A DNA stretch of 33,179 nucleotides from Nemertoderma westbladi (GCA_032718475.1 JAUCBJ010005951.1:1-33179), one strand, 5' to 3'. Positions 1 through 10,124 are shown, counted from the first letter of the stretch. Numbers and translations: made by a program. Notes: generated by a model not told the origin, from the sequence alone.

Positions 1-2827
1 GATCTCCTATATGGGGTTTTGCTGTAACTTGTTTATCCTCAGAGGGCCAATCAGTTAATGGTGGTTGTTTAGATCTACCCGATACCATTTCCAATGGAGA
101 AGATCCTAGAGCATCATTGTGGGTTCTATTAATGTCATACACCGCTTCCTGAAGTTTATCGAGCCAAGGTCCACCCATACATCTCAAGCGATCATTCAAT
201 GTCCGATGCACCCTCTCACAAATCGCATTCCCCTGGGGATGATATGATGTTGTTTTTCGTCTGGAAATGTCATGTTTAGAAACAATATTTTTAAATATTT
301 CCGCCAAAAAATTCGAACCTCGATCAGAAAGTAAAACGCGCGGTGGACCCCAATGAAAAACCCAGTTGTCGAGAAAAGCTTTGGCGACAGTAGATGCATC
401 AGTTTTAATGAGAGGAGTCGCAACTAAGAATCGTGTTGCATGATCTATTATGGTTAGTACATGAGTATAACCCGAACGATGTGTTGGTAATGGACCCACT
501 ATATCAATAGCGGCAAATTCAAACGGCAATAGCGCTGGTCCGGTTGGTAATGTTAAAGTTACCGGATGAAATTGCCGATAACCTTTTTGTGAAGCACAAG
601 TGCGGCAGTTTTCAACAGCCGAATGTACCCGTTTCCAAAGATTTTTGCACCATAAACCACCTGTAAGGATACTCAGTCTTGTCTTTTTGACACTAAAGTG
701 CCCTGAACTATGATATTTACCAATAATATTATTAATCTCATTTTCTGGAATTACTACTCGTCCAAAATAATATAAAATACCATCTGTAATAGTATAATTT
801 GGAGGTATTTGTTTGGAATCTTTCAAAGTTTTAATATCTTTATCTTCAGATTGTCTTTTGACCCAATTGGAATTCAGACAAATGCTAATTGCTGCACATT
901 GAGCTTTATCTGATGGGATATATTCGGGGGCTGTTGCATTTAAATTGAGATCAAAATACGAGCGGCTAAGTGCATCAGCTACAGTATTATCTTCACCCTT
1001 CCGATATATAATTTCAAAATCATATCGGCTTAGAGTTTCCCTCCAACGTGCTTGTCTGTCACTGTAACAATTACTCCCCCTAAATACAAGAGCTATTAAG
1101 GGCTTGTGATCAGTTATTACTTTAAATGGTCTTCCATGCAGGTACATATGAAATTTATGCACGGCCCATTTCAAAGCCAAAAATTCCCTATCTGTTGTGG
1201 AGTATCTTTTTTCTGTTGGAGTCAGTTTATGAGAAGCATACGCTATGGGTCTTTCATCAATTATTGGTTGACATAATACAGCTCCAATCCCCACTGAACT
1301 TGCATCTATTTCTAAGACAAATGGGGCCTCAAAGTCTGGCAAACGCAATACCATGTTTTCATCCTTTAAACATGCTTTCAAATGGGAAAATCCTCGTTTG
1401 CATTCATCATTAAATTTAAACTTATTTGATGGTAAAGTTTGAGCTGTATAGAGTGGTGCCGCAATAGTTGCATAATTATGAATAAATTGTGAATAGTAAC
1501 CGCACATACCAGTGAACGTCTGTAATTGTTTTGGTGTTTTAGGTTCGTTATAATTCAGAATACCCTGAATCTTCTCCGGATCCGTCTTCATTAGGCCATT
1601 TTCAAATATAAATCCAAATATTTTTATTGATTGTTTTCCAAACGAACATTTTCTTGGGTTTAGTTTCCATCCATCTTTGATTAATCTCGAGAAAATATTT
1701 TCCAGCATATCAATATGTTCAGGAACATTAGTTGATGGAACTACAATATCGTCTAAATATGGATCAGGTAATTTCCTTGAACTTTCTGGTAGGTATTCAT
1801 CTGTTTTTCTAACAGTTTGACGTATCTCTCTTTGAAACAATGGAGGACAGCGGTGAATGCCATATGGTGCTCTTGTAAATTGGTAAAATCCATTTCCTGC
1901 TTGAAAGGCAGTTTTGGGGCGAACTTCAGGATTGATCTTAATTTGCCAATAGGCTGATTGTAAATCCAATGTACTAACAACCGGACAACCTGATAATTGG
2001 TCGATTATATCCACTATGCGTGGTAAAGGATATTGGTCATGGTCAATGAGTTCATTAAGTTTTGAATAGTTCACACAAAATCTCTTTTTTCCTCCTGGCT
2101 TAGGAGCCAACAGTGCTGGGAAAGCCCATGGTGATTTACTAGGCTCTATCACTTTCATATCCAACATTGTTGTGACATGTTCCATGATTTCTTTCTCCTC
2201 AACTGCACTCCGCCTATAAGCACGTTGAAATATCGGAGTATGATCTCTAGTCTCAAAATTATGTTCGGCATGTTTATAACATCCTATATCTTCTGGAGAA
2301 TTACTAAAGGCATCAGAGTGTTTCCACAGTAATTGTGAAAGTCTACGTCTTTCATTCTCATTCCATTGAGCCGGTAGGCTGAACTGAGATAAAAAGTCTT
2401 CTTTCGAAAGTTCCTTTTTAATTGAAGCAGTTTCTGCAGGTAAACTAATTCGGGATAACCCAAAGTCGATAATTGCTCCACATTTATACAATATATCTCT
2501 GCCAATAATAACACCGAAACGATTTGAATCAATAATACCGAACCAGTGATTACAAAGTTTCCCACCAAGTTTAAATTCCAGCATTGCATATCCTAATATT
2601 TGAAATGGATTTCCAACCAATGCCCTAAGTGTTCTACCTCCACAGCTAGTTTCTGTTGCAAATGATAACAATTGGTCATCATTCGGAATTAAACTAATTT
2701 CTGAACCTGAGTCAATTAAAGCAGTTTTATGTTTACTCATACAACCTTTAACAAACTCAACAGAAACTGAACTGGCTGTCAGGGAACTACTGGACTGCGT
2801 TAGTTCGTCCCTGACAGCCCCGACAAG
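1..2827 (-). CDS. pol: Ty3/gypsy pol polyprotein, partial (runs off left edge)
   Basis: Encodes the enzymes of an LTR retrotransposon in the order protease, reverse transcriptase, RNase H, integrase, which is the Ty3/gypsy order. I read this frame codon by codon and found no stop from 2905 down to the window edge, about 967 codons. Landmarks: protease DSGSE near 2713-2699; RT LDLQSAYWQI near 1960 and the catalytic YLDD at 1759-1748; RNase H with EIDAS near 1309, TDREF, TDHKP and DALSR; integrase zinc finger with H-x3-H and C-x2-C between about 705 and 600; integrase core with AIDIVGP, SDRGSNF near 328 and a Glu 36 residues after that Asp (DX35E spacing). Pol lies in the -1 frame relative to gag and has no own start; it is expected as a Gag-Pol fusion through the slip site at 2827-2833. 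All catalytic residues seen are intact, so the copy looks young. A Mag-like lineage is a guess from the two-knuckle gag and short LTR. Confidence 0.95.
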
Positions 2828-2833
2828 TTTTTT
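2774..2833 (-). promoter_or_regulatory. -1 programmed ribosomal frameshift signal between gag and pol
   Basis: On the minus strand the heptamer A AAA AAC (2833-2827) lies in the gag frame exactly as the X XXY YYZ rule needs. After a 7-nt spacer (2826-2820) comes a perfect 12-bp stem: GGCTGTCAGGGA (2819-2808) pairs with TCCCTGACAGCC (2785-2774) across a 22-nt loop. Slipping back by one base puts the ribosome into the open pol frame (next codon CTT at 2827) before the gag stop. The loop contains GAACT and the bases just after the stem are AGTTC, so extra tertiary pairing is possible but not shown. Confidence 0.9.
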
Positions 2834-3516
2834 GACTTCACACAGTATCGAGAAATATGCCCACATTGCCCACATGTGTAGCAAGTTAAATCCTTCCAAC
2901 AGCGTTCAACAGTATGCCCAACTTTATTGCATGTTGAACATTTGAGTTTCATTCTTGATTCACTCCTATCGGTTGAAAAGTTCCTTCGACCGGTAATTCC
3001 TGCTGCAAACACGGAAGTTTCCTCGGGATCCGGAAGTTGTTGGATGAACTCGGCAACATCGCGCGAAGTTGCCTTCGGATTAGTCGCCCTCCATGTGAAA
3101 ACTGTGGCTTTAATACTCGTCGGTACGCTGTCAACTAAACGCTGAACAACCGCGTCGTCGCCGAGCGAAAGATAGTACGATAAAAATTTCAATGTAATTA
3201 AACCTTTCTGGACTTCAGAGGGTTTCTCTAATTTAAACTTCGAGAAATCAACACTGGGCGATACCGGTTTCTTGCACTTATACCATTCCTTTTCCAGTGC
3301 TTCGATTACAGTTTCAAAAGTGGAACGTTTATCAACGAGTTTGTACTCCATAGTGATAAGCAAATCTTTGGATACAAATTGTGGAAGCCATGTTAGTTTA
3401 GTTTCACCATCCTTGGAATCAATATTTTTACGAGCATAGTAGGCGTCTAATTGTCTCTTCCACGCGTTAAATGATATGGAATCCACACTAAGATATGGTA
3501 AACTACCCGGCAACAT
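2800..3516 (-). CDS. gag: Ty3/gypsy Gag with two CCHC zinc knuckles
   Basis: A 238-residue structural protein that would assemble the retrotransposon particle and bind its RNA. Residues 1-170 form the capsid-like part (conserved W and L-rich helices, including DAYYARK and FLSYYLSLGD). Two perfect CX2CX4HX4C knuckles follow at residues 193-206 and 212-225. The ATG at 3516 is only about 20 nt after the primer binding site, so the leader is very short. The last codons AAA AAC (K229-N230) are part of the -1 slip site and gag stops 25 nt later at 2802-2800. No internal stop or frameshift is present. Pol follows in the -1 frame. Confidence 0.93.
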   Translation of the reverse strand: MLPGSLPYLSVDSISFNAWKRQLDAYYARKNIDSKDGETKLTWLPQFVSKDLLITMEYKLVDKRSTFETVIEALEKEWYKCKKPVSPSVDFSKFKLEKPSEVQKGLITLKFLSYYLSLGDDAVVQRLVDSVPTSIKATVFTWRATNPKATSRDVAEFIQQLPDPEETSVFAAGITGRRNFSTDRSESRMKLKCSTCNKVGHTVERCWKDLTCYTCGQCGHISRYCVKSKNLSGLSGTN

Positions 3517-3534
3517 TATAAACTGTTATATTTA

Positions 3535-3547
3535 CACACTGCGCCAA
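3535..3547 (-). other. Primer binding site of the gypsy element
   Basis: Reads TTGGCGCAGTGTG on the minus strand, directly after the putative LTR end (...CA). A TGGCGC start is typical of tRNA-primed gypsy-type elements, since it pairs with the CCA end of a tRNA. I cannot identify the tRNA by eye. Confidence 0.6.
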
Positions 3548-3716
3548 TGTTAAGATAACAGGTACGGTACTGAAGTAGGGTATCTAAAAGTCTGTCTTTC
3601 TCACATTCCTACATTCCGCATTATATTCAACTAAAGAACAATAATCTCAAATCAAATCTCCCTCCATACACAAATAAGGCTAAAGTAATTCACAACAACT
3701 AATTCACTACGTTACA
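3548..3716 (-). repeat. Putative 5' LTR of the gypsy element (about 169 bp)
   Basis: On the plus strand the segment starts TGTTAAGATAACA next to the primer binding site and ends ACGTTACA; on the minus strand it therefore runs from TG to CA. The inner edge is well supported by the primer binding site. The outer edge is inferred only from the TG dinucleotide, because the matching 3' LTR lies outside the window. About 170 bp is short but within the range of Mag-type elements. Confidence 0.45.
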
Positions 3717-4175
3717 GTAATCCATGAAATTCTAGGCAACTTCATGATTTATCAGGATAGGTAGGTATATACATAGATATATTATATGATTGTCTTATTT
3801 TCTTTCATATTTAATGCTTTCAAAGGGTTGTGGGAGGGGGGGGGGGGGTGTGTTTGGAAGGCTGGTTGCAACCAACCCTACTGTGTTTTATAATTTTTAA
3901 ATATACCGAAAATTGATACAAAATGCTTTAGTGATATGCGAAATCCTGTGGAAAATCATTGGAAAGTCATCATATTCTTAGGCAAATTTGAATTGATAGT
4001 GATACATTATTTATTATATAATAAATACATTTTTAATGAGTAAATAACTCATTTGATTGAATTTTGAGAATGTGAATTCAATTGAATTGATTCAACCGAG
4101 CATCACATTACTACTGATCTTGAGTTTACCACCAAAGAAGGCAAATTTATAAACATTAGCATTATCTTTCAGATC
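3717..4175. other. Non-coding stretch with a poly-G run
   Basis: No coding signal or known repeat was recognised. A G-rich run (about 3833-3848) contains 14 or more consecutive G and is followed by TGTG. The rest is AT-rich. Confidence 0.5.
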
Positions 4176-4468
4176 TAACCCTTAATCAAACCCCATCTTT
4201 TAAAATTTGCATATTTCTCATCAGTACAGCTGAGACATCTGAAAAAAACAAACATTGGGTGTGGGCAATAATTTTTTTGAAGAAAAAGTTGGTTCAGCTC
4301 CACTCGCCAGACACCGAAAAAAAAACAAATTTGGCTGAAAAAAAAGATGTCCATAAAAGATTTTAAGCGTAATTAGAATTAGAATTAGTGAGAGTCAAAG
4401 AATACAGACTGTACTGTATTGGGCCTACTGAACCTATATCTATAATATAATTATAATACCTGTTAATA

Positions 4469-4708
4469 ATGTCTACTACAATGTCAAAGGAGTATTCAAC
4501 ACTCGAGAGAGGAATATTCACCCTGATCAGGAATATAAAATCAAAGAAAAGTATGTCGAACGAAGAAGAAAAAACCTTACTCAAATCATTAGCCAGGATG
4601 AATTCGCTGTTTACAGCATCCCTTGGCGATCTAGCCGAAGCGAATGTCCTTAGAACGATCACACTTATAACATCGCCCTCTCTTCCCCTTCCTACACTCA
4701 GTGATTGA
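4469..4708 (+). CDS. Small ORF of unknown function overlapping the transposase 3' end
   Basis: 79 codons from ATG, rich in Ser, Lys and Glu, with a helix-prone stretch (SNEEEKTLLKSLARM). No family was recognised. Its 3' part overlaps the end of the transposase on the other strand and is probably chance coding there. The upstream part could be a sequence that replaced the missing Cys-rich end of the transposase. It is most likely not a gene. Confidence 0.15.
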   Translation: MSTTMSKEYSTLERGIFTLIRNIKSKKSMSNEEEKTLLKSLARMNSLFTASLGDLAEANVLRTITLITSPSLPLPTLSD

Positions 4709-6172
4709 GATTAGCTTTGTTTGGTCATTCGAAGTACTCTTGTGTTGTACTCCTTGTACTCTATCAACAATTTGTATGGCAAATGGGCAACGTGGACGGG
4801 TGGAACGCTGTCGAATCCAAATGGACACTAATTCCTGTCCTAGCTCTGTCAGATAAATTCGACGTCGGTGAAGTTGTGTTTTGTTCCATTCAGGAAAAAT
4901 GTCCCTGTAAATAACACATGCGTTGTATGCTGCTATATCAATGATGTTCGAAAAAACTACCATAGGCCACCTCTTCGTACCACGCTTTACACTATATGTA
5001 GACAATGATTGATCACTGGCATCAACTCCACCTTTATATTTGTTATATGACAGAATAATATCCAGCTTTTTATCATCACGTGAGGACAAAGATGCATCAG
5101 CATGCATTGTGCTCAACAGCGTTACAACCTTGCCGCGTTTGGGACAATAAGAAACAATTGTACAATCTTCAGTGTGAGCAAATATGCTGCTGAACCTTTC
5201 CCGACCTTTGGTTTCCACAAATTCTGCAGGTAATTCTGGCTTATTTTTGCGCATTGTACCCACCACAGTCTGATTGCGCTTTAGAAGTTCCTGGGATAAT
5301 GAGTATGAAGTAAAAAAGTTATCAACAGTGATATTTCTTCCAGGTAGACCTTTAGTCGACTCCAATACAACCCGCTGACCTTGATTCTTCTCTACATTAT
5401 CACCCTGTTTACCAGTATAAGGTTCAATATTATGAATATAGTTTTTATCACCAGTGGTCGTAACCCAATTTTTTAAACCATAACGTGCTGGCTTGTTTGG
5501 CATATATTGACGGAATGAACATCGCCCTCGAAATGCCACCAATTGTTCATCCACACAAAGATTTTCTGAAGGAACATATGCTAGAGGTAACTGCTCAACA
5601 AATTTTGTCCATATATTTCGAATAGCTGCAAATTTGTCTAAATCACGTCGCCTTTTTGTTTTGTCATCAAACCTCACAAATCTACAAATTTGTTTGAATC
5701 GTTTCAATGACATAGTAGCGCGAAAAATAGGCCTACCAAAGTCAGCTGACCATAGCTGAGTTACATGTTCAGTGGAAGAGCGAAATACACCACCAAGAAT
5801 CAACAACCCAATGTAGGCCATAAATTCATCGAATATAATGGGTTTCCAATTGTCACCAAGATTTCTATGTGCCTCATTATTTGTCATTTCAAGTATAATA
5901 TTAATCATTGTAATAGTAAAAAATATATAGAAAGAGGAAAGGATATCTCTACACTGACATCGAGCATAACGTGTAGGCCCCGGTGTATTATGAATTACAT
6001 TTCTTTGAGGAGTCTTTTGGGAAACATTGTATGGAGTTTTTCGCCATGAAATCCCCTTTTCAGCGTTTTTACCTTTATGTCTTGATTTATAAAATAAAGT
6101 ACTGCTACCCAATACGTTATCATCATCGGCAGTATCGACATCAGGATCAGACTCTGTATCTGACAAATTCAC
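4631..6172 (-). pseudogene. piggyBac transposase, DDE core intact, ends damaged
   Basis: 513 residues of a DDE_Tnp_1_7 (piggyBac/PGBD) transposase, which cuts and pastes at TTAA. The catalytic Asp are visible: D208 in CVDEQ, D284 in ITVDNFFTS and D384 in KGGVDASDQ. Their spacing (76 and 100 residues) agrees closely with piggyBac D268, D346 and D447. Other family blocks are WKPIIFDEFMAYIG near 109 and KPARYGLKNW near 227. The first codon of this frame is GTG inside an acidic region (NLSDTESDPDVD), so it is not the real start. The true N-terminus lies upstream in another frame (6250-6420). At the C-terminus only one Cys pair (CYKC) of the usual Cys-rich domain remains before a TAG, so the end is truncated. 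Probably inactive as it stands. Confidence 0.9.
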
Positions 6173-6246
6173 TTCTTGATCTTCATCAATTGCGACAGGA
6201 TCATCAGATTCATCAGCTTCTTTTCACTACTGCCAACTCCACCTCC

Positions 6247-6420
6247 TTAAGCATCACTGTCACTATCGTCAATTTCATTAGTCATTGAAAATGTGGAAAA
6301 ACTGAATGGAATTCGTTGCACACGGGTCCGTACTGGGTATTCTCTTCTACCGGTAACCATTTCCACATTTTCGGTAGCTGAAGTTGAACTGGTTCCTGCT
6401 GCAGCACTATCATTCTCCAT
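6247..6420 (-). pseudogene. Disconnected N-terminal segment of the piggyBac transposase
   Basis: Starts with ATG at 6420 (MENDSAAAGTSS) and ends in acidic EIDDSDSDA followed by TAA. A second acidic stretch in another frame (EADESDDPVAIDEDQE, about 6220-6173) leads without a stop into the DDE core. Acidic Ser/Asp-rich N-termini are typical of piggyBac transposases. A frameshift or small deletion near 6225-6250 therefore separates start and core. No GT-AG intron of reasonable size bridges the gap. Confidence 0.55.
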
Positions 6421-6449
6421 ATTGCAGTAATGATAAATAATGGTCAAAG

Positions 6450-7260
6450 AATGTGAAAAACTGAAATATTATATTGAAAAGTGTATGTACAGTACATGTA
6501 CAGCATAGGCCTAATCTCGAGAATTCAATACACAATTATTATACAATAACATAGAATACATAGAATACATTATTATTTCCCTTGTACTCTGGTACTACCG
6601 GTACTGCGGTAGCTGACTAGCTTGCTACTACTGTACTAGCAGAAGCAGACTACAGGACAACTGGCTGACTGGACTAGGTCAGTACTGCAGTAGGTCTATA
6701 CACAATACCTGAATACAGCAATACACACACACACTGCAGCACTGACACAGGTCACAGATACAGACAGCAGGACAGACAGCTTTAGCTGTAGGCCTATTGT
6801 ATTTATTTGTATTATTATAATTATAGCATATAGGGTAGCCTAGGTCTGTAGGTCAGTAGGTATTTCTTATTGGCAGAATGGTGAAGGAAGGGCCTGACAC
6901 CTGACAGTCGCCTCTCCAGCTCTCAATACACAAGACTGCAGTACTGCAGCAGTAGGCCTACTGCATGAATATTGAATACAGGAATAGTGAATAATGAATA
7001 GCTGTCCCCTCACAGAGTCTGGTGTTTTCAGTTATCGGTATACAATCCACAATCTGACAGTTCTGCAGTTTTTATAGGTCACTAGGACGGGTAAATCTTT
7101 TCGACCTACGCGTAGGTCGATAAATAATAATTTAGGTAATAATGTATTAATTCAATAACAAGGGAAATAATGATTTAAAATTGCCACCACGTGAAGATCA
7201 ATATATTTACCCAATAGTATGCAGGGCAAGTGTTTTAGGCATTACAGTTATTGAATTTAT
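6450..7260. other. Non-coding, TACTG/CTGCAG-rich simple sequence
   Basis: No gene seen. The region repeats short words such as CAGTACTGCAG, ACACACAC and TAGGCCTA (near 6500, 6790 and 6950). It probably forms the 5' non-coding part of the piggyBac element or the flanking DNA. Confidence 0.4.
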
Positions 7261-7265
7261 GTATT

Positions 7266-7485
7266 GGGGTCGCATGTGACCCCAGGAACCTAAGAGGTTG
7301 TTAAGGGATGTTTCCCATTCCCACCTAGATGGTGGGGGGTAAAAAATTTATACGTTTTTTTGTTCACCATAACCAGGGTTATGCACTTCATGAAAACCAA
7401 CCCAATTTACCTGCACACAAGAAAGCTGTGCTGCTGCAAAGTCGGGTTGGGGTCACACATGACCCCAGGGACACAGAAGGGTTAA
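7266..7485. repeat. Two direct copies of a piggyBac-like terminal motif
   Basis: Copy 1 holds GGGGTCGCATGTGACCCC (7266-7283) and is followed by AGGAACCTAAGAGG and a TTAA. Copy 2 holds GGGGTCACACATGACCCC (7449-7466, 7-bp arms) and is followed by AGGGACACAGAAGGG and TTAA. The same palindrome, spacer and TTAA at both places suggests two nested element ends, for example an older miniature copy inside or beside the full one. Confidence 0.5.
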
Positions 7486-7602
7486 ACAACACGTGCAATT
7501 AAAATTAGTTTTAGTTCAAATCAATTACAAACCAACTGCTTATATTATGTATGTATACTGTAATTATACAGAATGAGATTATACGTCTTGGGGCGAAACA
7601 TA

Positions 7603-7766
7603 TGTTTAGTTACTAGTGCAATTATGACCAAAACACACCGAGATTAATTAATATTGGCATTGGCACGATCTCAAATGAATTAGTGATAAACTTCTAGAGT
7701 AATACTGTAGTACTACTGTATGTACGTACACATTGCTTTCTCAGTTCTACAATAAATTATACTACA
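7603..7766 (-). repeat. BEL/Pao 3' LTR, copy A
   Basis: About 164 bp bounded by TG...CA (plus strand starts TGTTTAGTTACTAG and ends ATACTACA). Nearly identical to 8969-9122 and 30110-30268. The purine-rich CAAGGGGCGC lies just inside the element on the minus strand. Confidence 0.65.
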
Positions 7767-7989
7767 GCGCCCCTTGACTATTATCTATAGTCAATCGATA
7801 CTAATTTTTTTTTTACAGTTTATGATACGAATTTATGAATGACACTCCCAACTGTACATGTACATATGTTAACGCGTCACCCAAGCAATTATTTGGCAGG
7901 GATTTTATCTCCCCTTACCTTACACCTTGTAAAACCCATGTTTTTACTTGTTTCGCACAAGTCTGATTGGGTTAGATTCTGTCGAAGGT

Positions 7990-8457
7990 TTACCCGAATT
8001 TATCTAATTTCGGAATTTCCAGAGTTTTGTTATTCGATGACTCTGCATCGTCGATGCATATGAATGGTTTGGACTCAATATTCTTGTCCGGAATATCGTT
8101 TAATTTGCTGGTTGATGTGTTAAGTTTTGATGATATAGATGTCACTTGACTTTGTAATGGTGCATCGATTTCGTTGCAACTTATTTCTAAGGGGACCACT
8201 TGTGTGACAGAACGGTTTAGAAATACAGCCCACTTCCCACGTTTTGCGACTTTTATTCTAACGGCTCTAACTATACCATCTCTACTTGATATTAAACTCT
8301 CAATAGTACACAATTTCCACAAACAACGTGGAATTTTTGAGTCGTAGAGTATACAAACTTCACCAATTTTTGGTACGTGTGACCTTGAAGTAATGTTTGA
8401 CTTTTGGTGACGATTTCGTAACTCCTTTAAGGGGGGTATCACCCCCTGCGAATGCAA
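7990..8457 (-). pseudogene. BEL/Pao integrase C-terminal domain (DUF5641) fragment, copy A
   Basis: Contains the DUF5641 signature: KIGEVCILYDSKIPRCLWKL, then ESLISSRDGIVRAVRIKVAKRGK and a terminal VVPLEI. This domain closes the integrase region of BEL/Pao polyproteins and follows the catalytic core, which is absent here. The tail after VVPLEI is Ser/Asn-rich. The apparent ATG at 8457 is an artefact of truncation. Confidence 0.85.
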
Positions 8458-8696
8458 AATTTTAAAATTTCCTGAAAATTTTTGAAAATTTTTTTTTCTT
8501 CTAATTTTGTGGTTTGATAGAAGGGCTTTTACGTGGTGACATCGGTTTTCACCTTTGAATAATTTTCCACCACAAATCAGAACTTTTCAACAACATAATA
8601 ATATTATTTTGTGGTTCAGGTTGTGCAATAGAAACTTTAGCATATGTTTGAATATCTTTAAGTTTGTTATCGGTACCATCTATAGGATTTTTGTGA

Positions 8697-8960
8697 TTAC
8701 TTTTTTTTGCTAGTTTCTATTTGCTTCATTTCATTTTCTTCGGTCTGATTGAAAATTTGTCTTAGTTCTTTATCATTTGTTTTCCAACCACGAATATTAA
8801 AACCACCTCTAGCTAAGATTGCCTTTGTCGCCAATTGGAGTTGTCGACCTTCTGATATGTCTTTGACCCCCGTATTTAAATTGTCTACATACATATTGTC
8901 TTGTAGTTTAGGGATTGCAGTCGCTTCTAGAGTACTTGCGGATTTCGATTCTAATTTTAA
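8697..8960 (-). pseudogene. BEL/Pao reverse transcriptase fragment with YVDN motif, copy A
   Basis: Encodes the BEL/Pao RT active-site block MYVDNLNTG followed by EGRQLQLATKAILARGGFNI, matching the family pattern YVDD..TG...A......L..GGF.L. The second catalytic Asp is Asn. Copy B carries the same change. The frame upstream of the Met is broken in A, while B reads through (KIRIKSASTLEATAIPKLQ). The fragment abuts the LTR directly, so everything 5' of it was deleted. Confidence 0.8.
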
Positions 8961-8968
8961 GTGGTGTA

Positions 8969-9122
8969 TGTATAGTTAGTTACTAGTGCAATCATGACCA
9001 AAACACACCAAGATTAATTAATATTGGCATTGGCACGATCACAAATGAATTAGTGCTAAACTTTAGTACTACTGTATGTACGTACACATTGCTTTCTCAG
9101 TTCTACAATAAATTATACTACA
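8969..9122 (-). repeat. BEL/Pao 5' LTR, copy A
   Basis: About 154 bp, TG...CA, closely matching 7603-7766. No primer binding site follows it on the minus strand; the RT fragment starts almost at once. Its outer edge is the junction with the non-LTR element, and the same junction recurs at 30268/30269. Confidence 0.65.
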
Positions 9123-9390
9123 GAGACTTCCAGCCGATAGTGATAGACGACAACAATAACTGGACAGAAGTTACACACCTCTGACATAAACACAACTACC
9201 GGCAACCTCAGACTGAATCGCACAGAGACAATGTCTTAGTTAACTGTACAGGTGAACCACTAACTACCTCAGACCAACCTCTAGGACTGCGACCCGATTG
9301 CACACTAAGCAGACTTCTATACTCCCAGGCTGCCGGTAAGCCTGCTTTGCGTGGAGCCAAGATTGGTGGACGTCTGCGAACAACTGAGGT

Positions 9391-9738
9391 TTGTCGCTGA
9401 CAAACTCCCGGTCACCTAGAGAGGCTCACATTAACATCGGCCTCCTAGACAAGACAGTAACAGTCGCCGATACCGCAGAATATCTAAACGAAATCGACAT
9501 TCCTTACAATGAAATAATTCCCCTACCACTCTTCCCAAACTCAGAATTCCTCAGTGTCCAACTCATAGGCAACCAGGAACACCGCTCAGCTCTCATGGAT
9601 CCGGATATCTTGGACAGTGGAATAACAATCCGAAATTATATACTCTCTGCTTCAGAAAGAGATAAGTTTGGCCTGAAGCCTCATCGTCCGAAACTCAGAA
9701 ATCAGACCCAAGATGGCTTACCAAACCAAGCGAACTGA
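9391..9738 (+). pseudogene. LINE ORF1-like fragment, copy A
   Basis: The block ends LMDPDILDSGITIRNYI, resembling the ORF1 C-terminal pattern (DP..W..G..V..F) of many LINEs. Copy B has W where A has L in DPDIW. ORF1 proteins usually bind the element RNA. An upstream block in another frame (9130-9300, containing NNNWTEV) probably belongs to the same protein. A reads past the point where B stops (30849). Confidence 0.5.
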
Positions 9739-9818
9739 CTAAATGTAACAACCCTGGTTTGGAACAATGATGGGTTCACTTCAGTTCAATCTCACCCATC
9801 GCATAACCTACCCTGCAG

Positions 9819-10124
9819 CGTACAGGTTGCCTCCTTGACGCCCACTAACGTACTAGTCGCCTCCCCAGCACCTACTAACGTAGCGGTCGCCCCCCAACGC
9901 CCAATAATGCACAGGTCGCCTCGCCGATGCCCAATAACTTACTGGTTGCCTCTCTGATACCCAATAACGTACTGGTCGCCTCCCTGGTGCCCAATAACAT
10001 ACTGGTCGCCTCCCTGGTGCCCAATAACGTACCGGTCCCCTCCCCAGCGCCCAATAATGCACAGGTCGCCTCGCCGATGCCCAATAACTTACTGGTCACC
10101 TCTCTGACACCCAATATCTTACTG
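9819..10124 (+). repeat. 30-bp minisatellite, copy A (about 10 units)
   Basis: Unit similar to GCCCAATAACGTACTGGTCG plus a ten-base C-rich end. The 30-bp length keeps the frame, giving a decapeptide of the form PNNVLVASLV in one plus frame. The last unit is cut at ACTG, where the deletion described in the findings begins. Open frames on both strands here are a by-product of the repeat. Confidence 0.92.

Larger units (their letters stand above)
4176..7485 (-). mobile_element. piggyBac-type DNA transposon (inferred limits)
   Basis: The core is the transposase at 4631-6243. The right end is inferred from AAGGGTTAA at 7477-7485, i.e. a GGG terminus next to a TTAA target site, preceded by a 7-bp inverted repeat. 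The left end may be TAACCCTT at 4176-4183, which mirrors the right end but has CTAA instead of TTAA. The implied length of 3.3 kb is normal for an autonomous piggyBac element. The transposase is certain; the ends are tentative. Confidence 0.5.
7603..9122 (-). mobile_element. Internally deleted BEL/Pao retrotransposon, copy A
   Basis: On the minus strand the order is right LTR-like repeat, RT fragment, linker, integrase C-terminal (DUF5641) fragment, purine-rich tract, left LTR-like repeat. Gag, protease, most of RT, RNase H and the integrase core are missing. The tract CAAGGGGCGC directly before the left repeat fits a polypurine tract and fixes the orientation as minus. A second copy without the left LTR lies at 29001-30268. 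Confidence 0.75.

Noticed and set aside
3860-3885. CCCTACTGTGT as left end of the piggyBac element
   Set aside because: It resembles the right terminus but lacks a TTAA and the palindrome; TAACCCTT at 4176 is at least as good, and neither is proven.
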